A DNA stretch of 34,959 nucleotides, taken from the NCBI GenBank assembly GCA_030037215.1, contig JASHRS010000263.1:1-34959 (forward strand), written 5' to 3'. Below the pieces are notes generated by a model. That model made no database searches. It was not told the origin of the DNA and saw nothing but the letters and a program-made list of their open reading frames with translations. This document shows, in pieces, positions 22,956 through 30,940 of this stretch. Every line of letters starts with the position of its first letter. The stretch's first letter is position 1. The stretch is from Silvibacterium sp. GTDB lineage: Bacteria > Acidobacteriota > Terriglobia > Terriglobales > Acidobacteriaceae. The position numbers and the translations under genes are program-made.

Positions 22956-24605
22956 TCAACTGCCCAGCGACGCTTTCAGATAGGCGAGTAGAGCATCTCC
23001 ACGAGGAGTTCCGTAGCCTGTACAGGCATTCCAACCCTTGCCAGCGCGATACAAGCCGTTGTCTCCTTTGAGCACTGGCCGTAAAGCGGTGGCACAGTCT
23101 CTGCCGAGTCGATAGATGTGCGGGTGAAGATGCCCACAACGCCGGCCAAGGGCTTGATTGAGTCTGGCGATTAGCGCAGCCCACATGGGAGCCACGGAAC
23201 TGGTGCCAGCAGAGGTGAAGGTCCGCCCTGCGATCATCATTTCGCATCCATAACGTGGGTCAGCTAATCCGGCTACATCAGGTACTCCACGGCCAGGCTT
23301 GCCTCTGGATCTATTGGGAACATGCGCGTCTTGTTGCCATGCCGGCAGAGGGAAAAGCTTGCTCACTCCGCCGCCGGATATACCTTTGATGCCGAAATGT
23401 GTTGCATTCCACACGACTTCTTCGCTGATGCCCTTTGCGCCAATCTTTCCACTGGTTCCACCACAGCCGAGACAATGAGGACTGCTGGCGGGATAGTTAA
23501 CCGACGGCTCCCCGTCCGCCGATCCATTGAGCGCGCCGGCATCACCTGACGAGGCGCATACGGTTATTCCTAGATGTGCAGCCTCGCAAAGCACGCCTTC
23601 CACGGCTTTCAACTCGGCGCTCGAGAGAGTGTGCTCCGGCATGCTCCAACTGATGGAGAGAACCCCGGGCCGATGACGCTCGTCATGCACAGCGCAGCTG
23701 ATGGCATGGTAGAGCCCTTGTTCATCGCTTGACGCAAAATAGACGACGATGTGCGCAGCGGGTGCAAGCGCAGCAAGAATCTCAAGATCCATGGTTACTT
23801 CAGCGGTGCACTGTGCGGCAACGAACGGATCGCTCTGCACCGTCTTCGCGGCGAGGGTGAGCGTACCGCTGATCACATCCAGAAACTCGTTAACGGAGCG
23901 GTGACTCGCTGGCCTGTTGGCGCCACTACCTACCTTGACGACGGTGATGCGTGGCACAGCTACTCGGTTGTGCGCGCAGAATTGCTCGATGTCCTTGAGG
24001 TGGAATCCGCCGCCGAATTCAATGAGTCCGATGGTTTGGCTGGAGCCATCGAACTTTGGCGGAAAGTGGTACGCGCGGCTAAGGTCCTGCATGCGCGCCG
24101 ATGTCGCGTGACAAGGCACCGCCGAGCTTCGGCGCGGCCATGCGTGCCGCAGACTATGCAGTCCTATCACAGCTTCGACTATTCTGTTCCATCCCTCCGG
24201 AGTATGGAGCGGATGTACGGGAGCGAAAAATGTATGACCATCGAGCTCGAACTCCTCGAACCGGGTCTTGAAAGCTCGCTCTATATTAGCCGCGCTACCC
24301 GCGAGCCGCATGCTGCGCCGATCCGCAGCCGCTTCCATGATATCGAGGTTGAATTTCCGGGCGAAAGATTCAATGAGTTCGATCGCTCCCCTGATGACTC
24401 CATAGTTCTGCCGCAGTTCTGCGTGCCTCAGCTGTGATTGCTGGTGAGCAGAGGCTTTGCCGCGTTTGTGAGCTGATAACTGGGAATGTGCCGATGGGAG
24501 GGGAGCCTTTGGCGCAAAAACTACGGTGAAGCTGATGCGGTGGCTGGGATCAAGCCGACCAACATGGAAAGCTGCCCTGGGGATCGTGATATCTTTCAGG
24601 ACCAA
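22956..24605 (-). CDS. S53-family serine-carboxyl peptidase (sedolisin/kumamolisin-like) with prodomain
   Basis: Predicted acid-active endopeptidase made as a proenzyme. Residues 1-165 are the activation prodomain (LDPSHRISFTVVFAPKAPLP, then AGSAANIERAFKTRFEEF). The catalytic domain from about 175 has the Glu/Asp pair in TAEVTMDLEIL, the oxyanion Asp in ASSGDAGA and the nucleophile Ser in SAGTSSVAPMWAALIARLNQ, with a C-terminal Ca-site region including GWNACTGYGTP. The only possible start compatible with the family N-terminus is the TTG at 24605, because an in-frame TGA lies a few codons upstream; no strong ribosome site is seen. No signal peptide is visible, as in kumamolisin-type precursors, so the export route is unclear. 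It lies 40 bp downstream of the kinase gene on the same strand and may be co-transcribed. Confidence 0.9.
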   Translation of the reverse strand: MVLKDITIPRAAFHVGRLDPSHRISFTVVFAPKAPLPSAHSQLSAHKRGKASAHQQSQLRHAELRQNYGVIRGAIELIESFARKFNLDIMEAAADRRSMRLAGSAANIERAFKTRFEEFELDGHTFFAPVHPLHTPEGWNRIVEAVIGLHSLRHAWPRRSSAVPCHATSARMQDLSRAYHFPPKFDGSSQTIGLIEFGGGFHLKDIEQFCAHNRVAVPRITVVKVGSGANRPASHRSVNEFLDVISGTLTLAAKTVQSDPFVAAQCTAEVTMDLEILAALAPAAHIVVYFASSDEQGLYHAISCAVHDERHRPGVLSISWSMPEHTLSSAELKAVEGVLCEAAHLGITVCASSGDAGALNGSADGEPSVNYPASSPHCLGCGGTSGKIGAKGISEEVVWNATHFGIKGISGGGVSKLFPLPAWQQDAHVPNRSRGKPGRGVPDVAGLADPRYGCEMMIAGRTFTSAGTSSVAPMWAALIARLNQALGRRCGHLHPHIYRLGRDCATALRPVLKGDNGLYRAGKGWNACTGYGTPRGDALLAYLKASLGS

Positions 24606-24645
24606 ATGATTTCTCGCTCAGAATGGGAACGATTTGGTGTTGCTC

Positions 24646-26964
24646 TTAGACCTCGAATTTCTCCCAGAGCGAGCGGGTATGCTGCAGCAGGCTCTCAAAG
24701 CCTGAATGGTGCCGAACATTTGCCAGCAGTGGGTCCCAACGCCTGATCATAGGATAATTCACGAAACCCTTGTTGACGGCTTTCTGAAGCCATGCGAATG
24801 CAAGGTCATGCTTCTTCAGCAACGAATAACACTCGGCCAGTACCCAGGTATAGTGCGGATCGCGCGAGGTGATCTCCTCGAAGTCTGGCGTGCAGAGATG
24901 TTCGACGGCAGGTGCATCTCCACGGAGAGCGGCCGTCATGATACCGCCAAGCCGGCAGAAATAATGATCTCCGCATTGGCGCTGCAATGCTTCGAACTGT
25001 GCAATCGTCTCTTCTGTACGACCGTCAAGGGCGAGCGCCTGACCGCGAAAGAACAGAAGCATGGCGTTGGTTGGATCCAGCCTGATTGCATCATCGAAGG
25101 ACGGGAGCGAGTCCGCAAATTCCCCGGCCATGACCGATATCAGGCCAGGCACAAACCTGTATGTTGGCGTGAGCGGATCAATCTCCATGATCCTGCGCGC
25201 TAACGGCATCACTGCATGAGCCTTTCCGCTCAACGCGCAGATGGCTGAGTACCAGCTCAGGCTGTCGGAGTCATTCGGGTCAGCGGCAAGAGAGCGCTTA
25301 AGCAGCAGCGCCGACTCCTGCATATTGCCCTCCTGCAGGCTGATCAGCCCCTTCAGCCTGAGGACATGTGCAGACGTAGGTTCCAGCTCGGCTGCTTCGG
25401 CCGCGCATTTCCTCGCACGAATAAGATGTTCCGGGTCGGAGCTGATGCCGGCATTCACATACTGCCAATAGACCTGACCCCTGGTAGAGAGCAGCAGAGC
25501 ATTTCTTCCTACTACACGCTCGCCCATTTCAAGATACTCAAGAGCGCGGTCGAGTCCTTCGCGCGAATAGTTCAGAATTTCGTGCTTGGCTTTTACGTAA
25601 AATTGAACGGCGCGCGCGTCGGGCAGCGCACGAGCTTCAAGTTGCCGCTTCTCCTCCGGGCTGAGGGTCACCTTTAATGCTGCAACGATCTGCCTGGAGA
25701 TAGTCTCCTGAATAGTAAAGATATCTTCCGTCGTTCCGCGGTATTTGTCGCCCCAAACCAAGGAGTCGCTACGCGGATCGACCAACTGCGCGGTCACGCG
25801 TATGACTCTCCCGCCCTCTTTCTTTGCTGTCTCTCCTGAGGGCCCCAACCGCACTGTCCCTCGCAGAACGTAGCGGACGCCGAGTTCGTCGGCAAGTTGT
25901 GCCAGCGACTGAGTCGAATTTTTCAGCCGCATGGACGATGTACTGGAGATCGTACGTAGCGAGTGCACACCGGAGAGATCTGTAATGATCTCATCGGTGA
26001 GACCGTCGCAAAAATCCAGCGCTTCCTCATCCTGCTCTGCGGTAGTAAATGGAAGAACCAATATCGATCTATCCCTCGATGCTGCGGCCATCCGCAACTC
26101 TTCAGGCACAGCGAACTTTTGCGTGGTGCGGAACAGATGGCCTTCGGAAGGCGAGCGGAGGGCGTCAAGAAATTCACCAGCAGTCTGAAATCGCCGCTGA
26201 ATCTCCTTGTCCAGAGCTCTTTCGATCACTTCTTCCAGATGAACAGGGATTTGAGAGCCATACTCCCGAAGACGTTTGGGCCGTTTCTGGAGAATTCCCT
26301 CAAAAACGCCATAGGAGCTTTCGGCTGAAAACGGATGTGCTCCAGACAGCATTTCATAGAGCACGACGCCGGAAGACCATAAGTCCGTCCGCGGGTCGAG
26401 CGTCTTGCAAAGAACCTGTTCGGGAGACATATAACTAACGGTACCGATCATCTCCCCGGTCGCCGTGAGCCCCTGGCTCCCTCCGATATCTTTTGCGAGG
26501 CCGAAGTCCACGATTTTCACGACGCCGTTCTCGCAGATCATCAGGTTTGCTGGCTTAACGTCGCGATGAATCACGCCACGTGCATGGGCGTGTTCGAGTC
26601 CGGACAGGAGCTGCCCGGCAATGTCCATGGCCAAGTCAGGATCAAGAGGTCCATTCTTCAACTTTTGAGCCAGCGTCTCCCCATGGTAGAAGGCCATGAC
26701 GATGACGACTTCTTCGCCGGGGAGTTCCTCAACCTGATAAATGCTGCAGATATTGGGATGGTCGAGTTGTGATGCGGCTCGTGCTTCCTGGATCAGCCGC
26801 GCACGGGAAGTTGCGCTTCCGTTGGTAGCTGGAGACAGTGATTTCAGTGCAACGAAGCGCATCAGCCGCGTGTCCTTTGCTTTCCAGACAACGCCCATGC
26901 CCCCGGAGCCGATGCGCTCAAGAACCTCATAGTGCGCAATCCTCGACCCCTCAAGCGCCGGCAT
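24646..26964 (-). CDS. Serine/threonine protein kinase with TolB-like and TPR regions
   Basis: A 772-aa cytoplasmic kinase. The N-terminal PknB-type catalytic domain (about 12-275) is complete: IGSGGMGVVWKAKD (P-loop), VALKSL (Lys), VIHRDVKPANLMI (catalytic loop), IVDFGLAKDIG (DFG) and SYMSPEQVLCKTLD. Residues about 300-430 form the TolB-N/CadC-associated segment (SILVLPFTTAEQDEEAL, GLTDEIITDLSG, GVRYVLRGTVRLG). From about 440 to the end are TPR repeats (for example LKGLISLQEGNMQESALLLK). No transmembrane helix separates kinase from repeats. The ORF track starts 22 codons early; the ATG at 26964 (MPALEGSRIAHYEV) has GGGAG 7 nt upstream and overlaps the oxidase gene by 14 bp. Partners are unknown; a FHA-GAF-PP2C phosphatase is encoded nearby. 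Confidence 0.93.
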   Translation of the reverse strand: MPALEGSRIAHYEVLERIGSGGMGVVWKAKDTRLMRFVALKSLSPATNGSATSRARLIQEARAASQLDHPNICSIYQVEELPGEEVVIVMAFYHGETLAQKLKNGPLDPDLAMDIAGQLLSGLEHAHARGVIHRDVKPANLMICENGVVKIVDFGLAKDIGGSQGLTATGEMIGTVSYMSPEQVLCKTLDPRTDLWSSGVVLYEMLSGAHPFSAESSYGVFEGILQKRPKRLREYGSQIPVHLEEVIERALDKEIQRRFQTAGEFLDALRSPSEGHLFRTTQKFAVPEELRMAAASRDRSILVLPFTTAEQDEEALDFCDGLTDEIITDLSGVHSLRTISSTSSMRLKNSTQSLAQLADELGVRYVLRGTVRLGPSGETAKKEGGRVIRVTAQLVDPRSDSLVWGDKYRGTTEDIFTIQETISRQIVAALKVTLSPEEKRQLEARALPDARAVQFYVKAKHEILNYSREGLDRALEYLEMGERVVGRNALLLSTRGQVYWQYVNAGISSDPEHLIRARKCAAEAAELEPTSAHVLRLKGLISLQEGNMQESALLLKRSLAADPNDSDSLSWYSAICALSGKAHAVMPLARRIMEIDPLTPTYRFVPGLISVMAGEFADSLPSFDDAIRLDPTNAMLLFFRGQALALDGRTEETIAQFEALQRQCGDHYFCRLGGIMTAALRGDAPAVEHLCTPDFEEITSRDPHYTWVLAECYSLLKKHDLAFAWLQKAVNKGFVNYPMIRRWDPLLANVRHHSGFESLLQHTRSLWEKFEV

Positions 26965-27664
26965 GCTGCAACTCCCTTCCCTGCTCAACTGGTGCGCAAC
27001 GCTGCAGCAACTCCTCAAACATCGCTGCAAGCCCGTCGATCGCGGTGAAGGCGCACATACCTATAGCCCGCTCCTGTTCTGCGTCCAACTCCATGCAGTC
27101 GAGAGTGTGGTTCAGATCGGCCAAGTGCGAGGGGTCGTCTTCGGCATGCCTCAGCAGGCAGCGGAAAGCGGTTGCCGGGACTCTCGACCGAATCCTGATG
27201 TCTTCGAGCTGCGACGCTAAGGGAGCGTACCCTTCCATCAAGATCAGGTACCCCATGACTGCGACGGGATGTACATGCGTCATCCAGAAATACTGGGCTC
27301 CGATAAGATTTACTACAGCCGTGCACGGCTGAGAATGAAGAATCTCCAGCTCCTTAAAGCCCAAAGTTTGAATGTCGTCTCGAAGCCATTGATCATGTCC
27401 GCGTTCCTCTTCGAGATGCACTTCCATGTATGCGGCGAGTGTGTTCGCTACAAGATCTGCCGTTGGCCGAGCAAGCGCCAAATCGCGCGCCACGCTCATC
27501 AGAGTAATTGAATTGCGCATAATACAATGCGCCTGAAGAAGAAATTCGGGAAGCAGGCTAGGCAGATCGCGATGATTCCAAAAGAGATATGTCGACGCAA
27601 ATAGCCGACGCTCAGCCAGGTGGATTTTTCCCCATAGAACGTCGCTGTTCGTCGGGCCTTCCAT
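26951..27664 (-). CDS. Heme-oxygenase-like (putative diiron, HDO-type) oxidase
   Basis: A 237-aa, probably all-helical protein. I recognise the metal-ligand pattern of the heme-oxygenase-like diiron oxidase/oxygenase superfamily (Pfam Haem_oxygenas_2, 'iron-containing redox enzyme'). MEVHLEEERGHDQWLRDD supplies E-x3-H-x2-E and a later His, ILMEGYAPL a further Glu, and HAEDDPSHLADLNHTLD the C-terminal Asp/His helix. Well-studied relatives (UndA, SznF) use such sites for O2-dependent oxidation in natural-product pathways; TenA/PqqC-like proteins share the fold without the diiron site. GGAG stands 7 nt before the ATG at 27664. The gene follows a 63-aa peptide gene and overlaps the kinase gene by 14 bp. 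The substrate is unknown; the family call is from motifs only. Confidence 0.65.
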   Translation of the reverse strand: MEGPTNSDVLWGKIHLAERRLFASTYLFWNHRDLPSLLPEFLLQAHCIMRNSITLMSVARDLALARPTADLVANTLAAYMEVHLEEERGHDQWLRDDIQTLGFKELEILHSQPCTAVVNLIGAQYFWMTHVHPVAVMGYLILMEGYAPLASQLEDIRIRSRVPATAFRCLLRHAEDDPSHLADLNHTLDCMELDAEQERAIGMCAFTAIDGLAAMFEELLQRCAPVEQGRELQHAGA

Positions 27665-27765
27665 CGTTTTACTCCAGCGTTTAAGCTGCTCCTGCTCGGC
27701 TTTGCCTCAGATTCGGAATATATTTTGAACCAAGAACCCCTGGCAAAGTTTCCAGAACAAGACCG

Positions 27766-27794
27766 ACGTGACGGGAACAGAGTGACCGTCACGT
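27766..27794 (-). terminator. Stem-loop between the 63-aa peptide gene and the oxidase gene
   Basis: ACGTGACGG (27766-27774) and CCGTCACGT (27786-27794) form a perfect 9-bp stem with an 11-nt loop. It starts 18 nt after the stop of the peptide gene. In the minus direction it is followed by CGGTCTTGTTCTGG, only moderately T-rich. It may be a leaky terminator or a 3'-stabilising hairpin that sets peptide mRNA higher than oxidase mRNA. Confidence 0.55.
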
Positions 27795-27812
27795 GGTTAA
27801 AACCAGTACGTT

Positions 27813-28004
27813 TCAGATGCCGATATTTGGCCGCAAGTGTTCTTTGCCTGCCGGAGCCTCCCCCATTTTATGGCGTAATTTGACCAAGGTATCGACTTCT
27901 TCGTCGGACATCTTGTCGATCAACTGTTTATCGTTATCAGAAAAGTGCTCACCAGCAATGACTCCGGCTTCGTGAAGACGGTCAAAGTTGCTCTTGCTAC
28001 CCAT
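27813..28004 (-). CDS. 63-aa helical peptide of unknown function (leader-like)
   Basis: A small gene with good coding support: ATG at 28004, an AGAGGGGG purine run about 5 nt upstream and a sigma70-like promoter about 85 bp upstream. The product is charged and probably helical: NFDRLHEAGVIAGEHFS, then DKQLIDKMSDEEVDTLVKL, then a Gly/Pro-containing tail (MGEAPAGKEHLRPNIGI). There is no Cys, signal peptide or transmembrane segment. The F-x2-L-x2-AG ... I-x2-(L/M)S-x-EEV-x2-L pattern reminds me, from memory only, of short proteins that accompany peptide-modifying enzymes, where a helical leader precedes a variable C-terminal core. It is followed by a stem-loop and the HDO-type oxidase. A small adaptor or regulator for the kinase/phosphatase is the main alternative. 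Confidence 0.7.
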   Translation of the reverse strand: MGSKSNFDRLHEAGVIAGEHFSDNDKQLIDKMSDEEVDTLVKLRHKMGEAPAGKEHLRPNIGI

Positions 28005-28046
28005 TGGTCCCCCTCTGACATCGCAAGCGAGTCCGGCCGTCGCTGA

Positions 28047-28063
28047 ATTTTGGCGATCAAAAT
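28047..28063. promoter_or_regulatory. Inverted repeat ATTTTG-N5-CAAAAT in the divergent peptide/phosphatase region
   Basis: ATTTTG (28047-28052) and CAAAAT (28058-28063) are perfect 6-bp inverted arms separated by GCGAT. The element lies between the peptide start (28004) and the phosphatase start (28140), just downstream of the candidate peptide promoter. Possible operator; no regulator gene for it is apparent. Confidence 0.4.
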
Positions 28064-28088
28064 CGGAAGCACTGGCGGTGTGGTCCCG

Positions 28089-28116
28089 ATTGTATACGAA
28101 ATACTGGCTGCTTCAA
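28089..28116 (-). promoter_or_regulatory. Candidate sigma70-like promoter for the 63-aa peptide gene
   Basis: Reading leftward, TTGAAG (28111-28116) and TACAAT (28089-28094) are separated by 16 nt. The -10 matches the consensus at five of six positions. Predicted transcripts would have a leader of about 75 nt containing the ATTTTG/CAAAAT repeat. Confidence 0.45.
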
Positions 28117-28139
28117 CCTGCGAGGTTTAACATGCTGGC

Positions 28140-29768
28140 ATGGCGGATACCGCATCACACGCGTTTTCTCTAAATCTCGTACACGACGGAAAAGAGACCA
28201 GGATTGCCGCGCAGACGCCATTCACGATTGGGCGCTCTCCTGAAATGAAGCTGGTGCTGCCCTACCCTTACATTTCCCGCCGTCATGCCGAGATTCATTT
28301 TGAGCCGTCGAGCCAACGCCTGGAACTGATTGCACCAGGCAGCGAGTGCTTTGTGAACGGAGTTCGCGTAACTCGCCATTTGCTTTCCCCTGGAGACCAG
28401 ATCCGCCTCGGCTTCCTGCAAGGGCCGCTCCTTTCCATCGTGGAGAATACTTCCAGTCACTCTTCTCTCCGTACTACCTTAGGTCACCTGAAGGAGCCCT
28501 CGGGCTCGGAAGCCGATTTGACCAAGCTCAGCTGGTTTGTAGAGGCTGCCCGTCGGCTCAACGACGTCGGGGCGGTACAAGAGATTCTGGAGGCATTGGT
28601 TGACACGACGCTCGAACTGACGCGAGTTGAACGAGGATATGTCTTTTTGAGAAATGCTGCTGGGGAACTGAGGCTTGCGGCAGGACGCAGTCATGCAGGC
28701 GAAAGCCTGTCGGACAGTTCCACCTTGTCGCACACGGCGATTCGACAAGCCATTGAAAGCGGCTCGGAATTCATTGTGACCGATACACTTTCCGCGGGAG
28801 CTGCTGCACCTACCCACAGTATTGTTGCCCAGAGCATCCGCGCAATTATCTGTATACCTTTGCGGAAGCACTCGAGTGAGCGTACTTCGAAAGATTCACA
28901 GGTGCTTGGGGTTCTATATCTCGATAGCCGACAGCAGAGAAGTCGGCTCACCCGGCTGGATAACGACTTGCTACGAACCATTGCGGCTGAGGCAACTCTG
29001 CTTGTGGAGAATGCGACGCTGGCAGAAGCCGAGGCCGCTGCCCGACGCTACCGCGAAGAACTGATCATTGCGTCGGAGATTCAGCAGGGCCTGATGTCAG
29101 TGAGAATTCCCTGCCTCTCATTTGCGGAAGTCGACGCACACAGCATCCCGTGCAAAGGGATCGCTGGTGATTTCTATGATGTTCTATGCCATAACGACGC
29201 GTTATATGTCGTGGTTTCCGATATTTCAGGAAAAGGCGTTTCGGCTGCAGTGCTTGGGTCTACGCTGCAAGGCCTGATTCACGGCCAGATTCTCTCCGGG
29301 TTGTCACTGCCTGAGATCGCGCTTTTCGCCAACAAATACATCTGCGACAAGAACATTCGAAAGTACGCCACGCTGTTTCTTCTCCGACTGACCACTGATG
29401 GTGTCGCGGAGTATGTGAATTGCGGCCATGTCCAGCCCCTGCTGCACCGCACTGTTGACCAGTCGCCTGGTGCTACTACCGCACCTGCGAGTTGCAATCT
29501 GCCAGTCGGCCTGTTTGCGGATGCCACGTACACCTCCGAAATCCTGCAACTCGAACCTAGGCAGCGGCTGTTCGTCCTGACGGACGGAATTACGGAAGCC
29601 GAAGATCCGTCGGGGCAGTGCTTCGGTGACGGTCGGCTGCAGTCACTGATATCGAATGGTGCAATGCTCAGCCACATTTTTGATGAACTCAGGACGTTTA
29701 CTGTAGGGGCAGAGCTCGAAGACGACTGCACGATGGTCGAGATCCGTTATCGCCCGCAGCAGCAATAG
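28140..29768 (+). CDS. FHA-GAF-PP2C (SpoIIE/RsbU-type) protein phosphatase
   Basis: A 542-aa soluble signalling phosphatase. Residues about 10-100 form a FHA domain, which binds phosphothreonine: FTIGRSPEMKLVLPYPYISRRHAEIHFE, with the conserved GR, the Ser and the H of RRHAEI. Residues about 125-300 are a GAF-type sensor (VERGYVFLRNAAGELRLAAG, AIICIPLRKHS, LGVLYLDSRQ). A short helix (RYREELIIASEIQQGLM) leads to the PP2C/SpoIIE domain (about 320-540) with KGIAGDFYDVL, VVVSDISGKGVSAAVLGSTL, YVNCGHVQPLL, FVLTDGITEAEDPSG and EDDCTMVEIRY, so both metal-binding Asp motifs are present. It starts at ATG 28140 without a strong ribosome site, divergent from the peptide gene. The FHA domain makes the neighbouring kinase, or its targets, logical partners. 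Confidence 0.92.
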   Translation: MADTASHAFSLNLVHDGKETRIAAQTPFTIGRSPEMKLVLPYPYISRRHAEIHFEPSSQRLELIAPGSECFVNGVRVTRHLLSPGDQIRLGFLQGPLLSIVENTSSHSSLRTTLGHLKEPSGSEADLTKLSWFVEAARRLNDVGAVQEILEALVDTTLELTRVERGYVFLRNAAGELRLAAGRSHAGESLSDSSTLSHTAIRQAIESGSEFIVTDTLSAGAAAPTHSIVAQSIRAIICIPLRKHSSERTSKDSQVLGVLYLDSRQQRSRLTRLDNDLLRTIAAEATLLVENATLAEAEAAARRYREELIIASEIQQGLMSVRIPCLSFAEVDAHSIPCKGIAGDFYDVLCHNDALYVVVSDISGKGVSAAVLGSTLQGLIHGQILSGLSLPEIALFANKYICDKNIRKYATLFLLRLTTDGVAEYVNCGHVQPLLHRTVDQSPGATTAPASCNLPVGLFADATYTSEILQLEPRQRLFVLTDGITEAEDPSGQCFGDGRLQSLISNGAMLSHIFDELRTFTVGAELEDDCTMVEIRYRPQQQ

Positions 29769-29786
29769 ACAGCAAATGCAGAGTTG

Positions 29787-30872
29787 CTACTCGAACAGTT
29801 CCGGCTGCCGGGTGGCTTTCGGATATTTGCCTTGTTCAGACGGACCCCGGAAGTTGCTCAGACCTATGCCGACGAGCCGGAAGCGCTGTTCAGGACTAGT
29901 TCCGACGCGGCTGCGAAGAGAAAGAGCAATAGCGGTCAGCTCTTCGCAGGATGACGGCGGGCTTTCGGGCGTATGGCTACGGGTGAGGATCGCGAATTCC
30001 CGGGTCTTTAACTTGAGGACCACAGTGCGTGCAGTGCGCGATTCCTTGCAGGAGGCGTTCCAAACCCTTTCGGCGAGGCATCGGATCGTAGACTCGGTTT
30101 CCTGAAGGGAGACATCGTGCTCGAAGGTATCTTCGGCAGAGATGGATTTCGTCGGCCTATCGGGAACTACCGGGCTATTGTCAATGCCGTGCGCGAGTTC
30201 GTAAAGGCGGAGGCCATAGTGTCCGAAGCGGTCCTCGAGGATGGGCGCATCCACAGCTTTCAGATCGCCTACGGTTCTGATTCCCAGCTCGGCAAGGCGC
30301 TTTTCTGTAACTTTTCCCACGCCGGGAATACGACCGACAGGGAGTGGTGCGAGGAATGCGTCAATGTCTTCAGGCTGGATAACGAACAGGCCATCGGGTT
30401 TACGCCAGTCGGAGGCGATTTTTGCCAGGAATTTGTTGGGCGCGACTCCAGCAGACGCGGTGAGGTGCAGTTCTTCGCGGATTTGTTTACGGATGGCCTG
30501 GGCAACGCGTGTGGCCGTGGGCATGCCGGTCTTGTTTTCGGTTACGTCGAGATAGGCCTCGTCGAGCGACAGCGGTTCGATCAGGTCAGTGTGACGTGCA
30601 AAGATTTCGCGAGTACTGCGCGAGACGACGCGATAACGTGAGAAATCGGGCGGGACGAAAATGGCCTGTGGGCAGAGCCTTTCGGCGCGAAGCGCAGGCA
30701 TTGCCGAACGCACGCCAAAAGCTCTGGCTTCATAGGATGCCGCGCAGACGACGGAGCGATTGCCTTTCCAGGCGACGACCACGGGTTTGCCGCGCAGGAG
30801 GGGATCATCGCGCTGCTCTACTGACGCATAGAATGCATCCATATCTATATGGACGATTTTGCGGATACTCAT
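29787..30872 (-). CDS. dinB: DNA polymerase IV (Y-family translesion polymerase)
   Basis: Error-prone translesion polymerase. The 361-aa protein has the Y-family active site: HIDMDAFYASVEQRDDP (first Asp), the nucleotide-contacting YEARAFGVRSAMP, and SLDEAYLDVT (Asp-Glu pair). Then come the thumb helix-hairpin-helix (VGRIPGVGKVTEKRLAELGI) and the little-finger domain. The C-terminus RQPELFE is a recognisable beta-clamp-binding motif. It is convergent with the phosphatase gene (18 bp between stops) and divergent from nuoA. An imperfect inverted repeat (30888-30906) lies just upstream of its start. Confidence 0.96.
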   Translation of the reverse strand: MSIRKIVHIDMDAFYASVEQRDDPLLRGKPVVVAWKGNRSVVCAASYEARAFGVRSAMPALRAERLCPQAIFVPPDFSRYRVVSRSTREIFARHTDLIEPLSLDEAYLDVTENKTGMPTATRVAQAIRKQIREELHLTASAGVAPNKFLAKIASDWRKPDGLFVIQPEDIDAFLAPLPVGRIPGVGKVTEKRLAELGIRTVGDLKAVDAPILEDRFGHYGLRLYELAHGIDNSPVVPDRPTKSISAEDTFEHDVSLQETESTIRCLAERVWNASCKESRTARTVVLKLKTREFAILTRSHTPESPPSSCEELTAIALSLRSRVGTSPEQRFRLVGIGLSNFRGPSEQGKYPKATRQPELFE

Positions 30873-30887
30873 CGGGAGACGCTCTTC

Positions 30888-30906
30888 CGGGATAATCGTA
30901 TTCCCG
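30888..30906. promoter_or_regulatory. Imperfect inverted repeat CGGGA-N9-TCCCG upstream of dinB
   Basis: CGGGATAATCGTATTCCCG has perfect 5-bp outer arms and ends 15 bp upstream of the dinB ATG. Its position suits an operator for a damage-responsive repressor, but it is not a recognisable LexA box of the E. coli or Bacillus type and the local LexA motif is unknown to me. Confidence 0.3.
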
Positions 30907-30940
30907 TTGTGGCTCGCGATACAGCACAGTGATGCACGAC

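Noticed and set aside
27499-27792. 97-aa minus-strand ORF overlapping the oxidase gene start
   Set aside because: Covers the hairpin and the oxidase 5' end in another frame; composition unlike a protein.
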